8,775 bases of DNA from JACCQS01 sp050999295 (GTDB taxonomy: Bacteria > Actinomycetota > Actinomycetes > Mycobacteriales > Geodermatophilaceae). Shown in pieces: positions 7,138 to 8,775 of this stretch. Below the pieces are notes generated by a model, which did not search any database, was not told where the DNA came from, and saw only the letters and a program-made list of their open reading frames with translations. Position 1 is the first letter of the stretch. Every line of letters starts with the position of its first letter. Made by a program: the position numbers and the translations under genes. The stretch spans positions 1 through 8,775 of the forward strand of contig JBPCPI010000151.1 of assembly GCA_050999295.1 (NCBI GenBank). The letters run 5' to 3'.

Positions 7138-7656
7138 ATGAGAAGGGGGACGCATGTTCGGCGGGGCATCATCGGCGGTTTTTTCACCGTCGCGCTGCTC
7201 ACCGGGTGCACCAGCCTTGAACCGGGCAACGGTCGGCCCGGTGAGGCAGGGTCGTCCCAAACGGAGGCCAGCAGTACCCAGAGCACCGAGACGACCCAGC
7301 CGAGCACGGAGACCACCGAAAGCACGGAGAGCACCGAGTCCACTGAGACGATCGACACCACCCAGCCGACCGGATCCGAGGACCCGGCATTGGCCTTTGC
7401 GATTGGTTTCCAGTTCGCCGCGCACGTGAACACCGACAACCTGCAGCTGGCCTACGACCTGCTGTGCCCCGAAGTGCGCGAAGACGTGACGCTCGAGGAA
7501 TTCTCGGACGGCGCGCCGGAGCCAGGGACGCTGAAATTCGATCCGGGAGAGCAGATCGAGCCGGGTATGTTCAGCGGAACGTTGCGGTACGGCACCGAGA
7601 CCGATGAGATCACCCTCGTCAGTGACGGTGCCGGCAGCTACTGCGTCGGCGGGTAG
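7138..7656 (+). CDS. Predicted lipoprotein with Ser/Thr/Glu-rich linker
   Basis: A 172-residue exported protein of unknown function. The N-terminus MRRGTHVRRG is basic, followed by a hydrophobic stretch (IIGGFFTVAL) and the lipobox LLTGC, predicting lipidation of C24 and anchoring to the outer face of the plasma membrane. Residues about 25-80 are a disordered linker rich in Ser, Thr and Glu with STE repeats. The folded part (about 81-172) begins FAIGFQFAAHVNTDNLQLAYDLLCPEVREDVTLEEF and ends SDGAGSYCVGG. The alternation of 'A-Y-D-L-L-C-P' helix and terminal strands resembles NTF2-like/DUF4878 lipoprotein domains, an inference only. C110 and C169 could form a disulfide. ATG 7138 places the signal peptide best; ATG 7120 in frame is possible. 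No clear ribosome site precedes either. Confidence 0.82.
   Translation: MRRGTHVRRGIIGGFFTVALLTGCTSLEPGNGRPGEAGSSQTEASSTQSTETTQPSTETTESTESTESTETIDTTQPTGSEDPALAFAIGFQFAAHVNTDNLQLAYDLLCPEVREDVTLEEFSDGAPEPGTLKFDPGEQIEPGMFSGTLRYGTETDEITLVSDGAGSYCVGG
7282..7347 (+). repeat. Ser-Thr-Glu codon repeat in the lipoprotein linker
   Basis: The in-frame 9-mer AGCACSGAG, encoding STE, occurs at 7282, 7303, 7321 and 7330, with a variant TCCACTGAG at 7339. The last three copies are directly tandem. This slippage-prone tract probably varies in length between strains. Confidence 0.8.
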
Positions 7657-7706
7657 TAGAGGGCGGCGGCGACGGACAACCCGCTTACCCTCCTGACCCG
7701 AATAAA

Positions 7707-7720
7707 GTTCGGTAGCGAAC
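7707..7720. repeat. Small hairpin between the lipoprotein and the broken secreted gene
   Basis: GTTCG (7707-7711) and CGAAC (7716-7720) form a perfect 5-bp dyad around GTAG, 50 bp after the lipoprotein stop. It may be a weak terminator or an operator for the following gene. A TAGCCT at 7741-7746 is a possible -10 box downstream of it; no good -35 is seen. Confidence 0.3.
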
Positions 7721-7790
7721 GGCTGTCTACGCCCGTCGGATAGCCTCCGGCATGGGAGTGACGCGGTGCCTGCCAGGAGGCGAGGTCGCT

Positions 7791-8142
7791 ATGAAAGTCC
7801 TTCGGATCCTTGTCGTGTCCGCTGTGTGCGGCGGGTTCATGGCCATGCCCCCGGAGTTGGCGCGGCTGACGCTCTGCGGTCGCCCAACGGGGCGCAGGGC
7901 AGATCGCGGTGCAGCCGCTCAGAGCCACAGCGGTAGGCGCCACTTCCGAAGTCGCCACCGACATCGACTGTTCTGGCCCGACGATCTCGGATCCGGATCT
8001 AGCGTTCGTCGAGCCTGGCTACAGCCACGGCACATTCCGCGTGGCCGCCGGTCACCACGTCTTGTGGATCCGGACATCTGAGAGTCCGTTCACAACCGGA
8101 GGCGCCTACTTCCGAGTTGACGCCGCCACCCCGTCCCCCTGA
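7791..8142 (+). pseudogene. Short secreted-protein gene broken by two frameshifts
   Basis: The start is convincing: AGGAGG at 7775-7780, ATG at 7791, then a signal peptide MKVLRILVVSAVCGGFMAM ending near PPELA. Staying in this frame gives an Arg/His-rich run to 8081, typical of out-of-frame high-GC DNA. Protein-like sequence instead continues as ADALRSPNGAQG in the second frame (about 7865-7900), then as QIAVQPLRATAVGATSEV in the first frame to the TGA at 8142, through a compact domain (GYSHGTFRVAAGHHVLWIR, FTTGGAYFRVD). Two indels, near 7860-7865 and near 7897-7903, would restore a secreted protein of about 117 residues. A sequencing error is possible. The second half alone could start at GTG 7909 but would lack a signal peptide and a ribosome site. 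The family is not recognised. Confidence 0.55.
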
Positions 8143-8156
8143 GCTGCGATTTCCGG

Positions 8157-8202
8157 GGTGGAGCTGAGGGGACTCGAACCCCTGACCCCCACACTGCCAG
8201 TG
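8157..8202 (-). other. 3' half of tRNA-Ala(GGC): remnant attachment site
   Basis: Read on the - strand this fits standard tRNA numbering without gaps: anticodon loop CTGGCAG (32-38, anticodon GGC), TGTGG (39-43), variable loop GGGTC, T arm AGGGG-TTCGAGT-CCCCT (49-65), acceptor strand CAGCTCC with U70 (the G3:U70 alanine identity element), then A73 and CC. Upstream of about position 30 the match fails: the anticodon stem mispairs at 27-28 and no GGGGCTG acceptor strand occurs. It is therefore not a functional tRNA but the partial copy left at one end of a tRNA-integrated element, with the crossover probably in the anticodon arm. Confidence 0.8.
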
Positions 8203-8235
8203 CCTGTCTGGCCGTTCTTGGACCCCTCAGCCACC
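8157..8235. repeat. Imperfect inverted repeat across the att junction
   Basis: GGTGGAGCTGAGGGG (8157-8171, in the tRNA fragment) is the inverted copy of CCCCTCAGCCACC (8223-8235, element side), apart from a 2-nt gap in the shorter arm. CACTG-C-CAGTG (8192-8202), a perfect 11-bp palindrome, lies between the arms at the expected crossover. The element-side arm is not a tRNA 5' end. Possible roles are a recombinase-binding structure or chance. Confidence 0.5.
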
Positions 8236-8330
8236 TCGTCGGATGTCTCCAATTGTGGCTCTGACCTGCATTTTGTGCGTTGACAGCTGTTGGTCCGTAA
8301 TGGCTGCCCGACGGTCGCTTTTGAAATTCT

Positions 8331-8349
8331 TGCGGACTCGCTGCGGACT
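8331..8349. repeat. Direct repeat TGCGGACT x2
   Basis: TGCGGACT occurs at 8331-8338 and 8342-8349, an 11-bp spacing close to one helical turn, about 130 bp from the att core. This is the usual arrangement of arm-type integrase or excisionase sites, but no protein can be assigned. Confidence 0.5.
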
Positions 8350-8352
8350 GCA

Positions 8353-8387
8353 CTGTCCACATAGGACCGTCCATAGTAGACGGACAG
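8353..8387. repeat. Nested inverted repeats in the element end
   Basis: The outer arms are CTGTCC (8353-8358) and GGACAG (8382-8387). The inner arms CCGTC (8367-8371) and GACGG (8379-8383) form a hairpin around a 7-nt loop. GTCCACATAG and GTCCATAG (8355-8364 and 8369-8376) also form a near direct repeat. The cluster lies in the gene-free part of the element end. Confidence 0.45.
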
Positions 8388-8417
8388 CCTCAGTGGAGTG
8401 GCCCTAATCGCCCACCG

Positions 8418-8451
8418 ACAAGTGTGGACTTGTAAGACATTGGCTTACAGT
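8418..8451 (+). promoter_or_regulatory. Double-dyad operator and candidate promoter of the RHH gene
   Basis: Two perfect dyads overlap by 3 nt: ACAAGT-GTGG-ACTTGT (8418-8433) and TGTAAG-N7-CTTACA (8431-8449). They cover a candidate promoter with a -35-like TGGACT (8425-8430) and a -10-like TACAGT (8446-8451), a short 15-bp spacing. This is what an autorepressing ribbon-helix-helix antitoxin or CopG regulator needs. The dyads are directly visible; the promoter is inferred. Confidence 0.55.
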
Positions 8452-8516
8452 TTGGGTGGTGGACATCGCGCCCGCATTAGGACGTGACCTCACCACCTAC
8501 AACGAATGGAAAGACA

Positions 8517-8775
8517 ATGATCAAGAAGCCTGACGAAGAGTCGATCGAGACGCTGCGCGAGGATGCTCGCCGCCTCGAGCAGCACGCTAGTTCGAGCGAG
8601 CCGTACCCCGAGGGCACGGCGACCAGCCGCCCGAACGCGCCGTCCCGGATGTTCAACCTCCGCCTCAGCGACGAGCAGTTCGACGCGCTGCAGCAGATCG
8701 CTAACGCCAAACATCTGCCCATGTCGACCATGGCGCGCGCCTGGCTCCTCGACCGCCTCGATGCCGAGCAACGCG
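8517..8775 (+). CDS. Ribbon-helix-helix (CopG-like) antitoxin-type protein, 3'-truncated
   Basis: Open to the right edge, with 86 residues visible. The N-terminus (1-40, MIKKPDEESIETLREDARRLEQ onward) is charged, with a short coiled or helical part and then a flexible PEGTATSRPNAPSR link. The C-terminal part has the ribbon-helix-helix pattern: strand RMFNLRLS (44-51), helix DEQFDALQQIANAKHL (52-67) and helix MSTMARAWLLDRLDAEQ (69-85). RHH proteins bind DNA as dimers through the paired strands; small ones with an N- or C-terminal arm are often type II antitoxins or plasmid copy regulators. ATG 8517 follows a weak GGAAAG 3 nt upstream. The dyad operator about 65 bp upstream suggests autoregulation. 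No toxin gene precedes it; a partner could follow beyond the edge. High GC3 and an intact frame support real coding. Confidence 0.78.
   Translation, partial: MIKKPDEESIETLREDARRLEQHASSSEPYPEGTATSRPNAPSRMFNLRLSDEQFDALQQIANAKHLPMSTMARAWLLDRLDAEQR

Larger units (their letters stand above)
8203..8775. mobile_element. Left end of an integrated element (continues past the window)
   Basis: The orientation of the tRNA fragment (3' half on the - strand) places the inserted DNA to its right. That side is lower in GC (53 of 100 at 8241-8340). It has no gene from 8203 to 8516, holding instead short direct and inverted repeats and an operator-like region, and its first gene encodes a ribbon-helix-helix protein. 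Prophage, integrative conjugative element and genomic island are all possible. No integrase is in the window, and the right end with the complete tRNA is not seen. Confidence 0.55.

Noticed and set aside
7752..7790. In-frame ATG at 7752 as the start of the secreted gene
   Set aside because: It would put 13 polar residues before the signal peptide. The ATG at 7791 has AGGAGG upstream and places the basic n-region correctly.
8157..8250. A complete tRNA gene on the - strand
   Set aside because: The anticodon stem mispairs on its 5' side and no GGGGCTG acceptor strand is found upstream. The GGTGGCTGAGGGG found there does not pair as an acceptor in register.
8090..8374. Open frames on the - strand across the tRNA fragment, considered as an integrase C-terminus
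   Set aside because: The GSGVRVPSAP-like string is the usual false translation of a tRNA 3' end. No Arg-His-Arg-Tyr recombinase motif is present.
8477..8731. 84-residue - strand frame with a hydrophobic end
   Set aside because: It is the shadow of the RHH gene, which has a start, a fold pattern and an operator on the + strand.
1..8775. CRISPR arrays, rRNA genes, riboswitches or complete insertion sequences
   Set aside because: No regularly spaced repeats, conserved rRNA segments, recognised aptamer cores or transposase motifs were seen on reading both strands.

Overview
The window reads as chromosome of a high-GC Gram-positive actinobacterium. Codons are strongly G/C-ending, the cytochrome oxidase gene ctaD is followed directly by serB (the order seen in mycobacteria, Rv3043c-Rv3042c), and there is a DUF664/DinB-type protein of the kind common in mycothiol producers. 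The genus cannot be fixed from the sequence.

Positions 1-5324 hold mostly housekeeping genes. The 3' two thirds of pncB (NAD salvage, + strand) converges on serB (serine biosynthesis, - strand), with only 9 bp between the stops and a 32-bp near-perfect palindrome just inside serB. Upstream of serB on the same strand is ctaD, a complete aa3-type oxidase subunit I with all metal ligands. Divergent from ctaD is a 92-residue membrane protein of the GlsB/YeaQ type. It ends at a strong bidirectional hairpin facing a SpoU/TrmH-family RNA 2'-O-methyltransferase on the - strand.

Positions 5385-8142 are more lineage-specific: a class I SAM-dependent methyltransferase and a DinB/DUF664 protein (both -), then on the + strand a lipoprotein with a Ser-Thr-Glu linker and a short secreted-protein gene that appears broken by two frameshifts.

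From about 8157 the window changes character. On the - strand, positions 8202-8157 match the 3' half of tRNA-Ala(GGC), from the anticodon arm through T arm, acceptor strand and discriminator, but no matching 5' half follows. This is the usual signature of the remnant attachment site left when an integrative element enters a tRNA gene. The tRNA orientation predicts that the element lies to the right, from about 8203 past the window end. There the GC falls (53 of 100 bases at 8241-8340, counted by hand), short direct and inverted repeats appear, and the first gene encodes a ribbon-helix-helix (CopG-like, antitoxin-like) protein. It is preceded by two overlapping inverted repeats on a plausible promoter, which looks like an autoregulatory operator. 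The integrase, any toxin partner and the reconstituted tRNA would lie outside the window. This junction is the main discovery lead.
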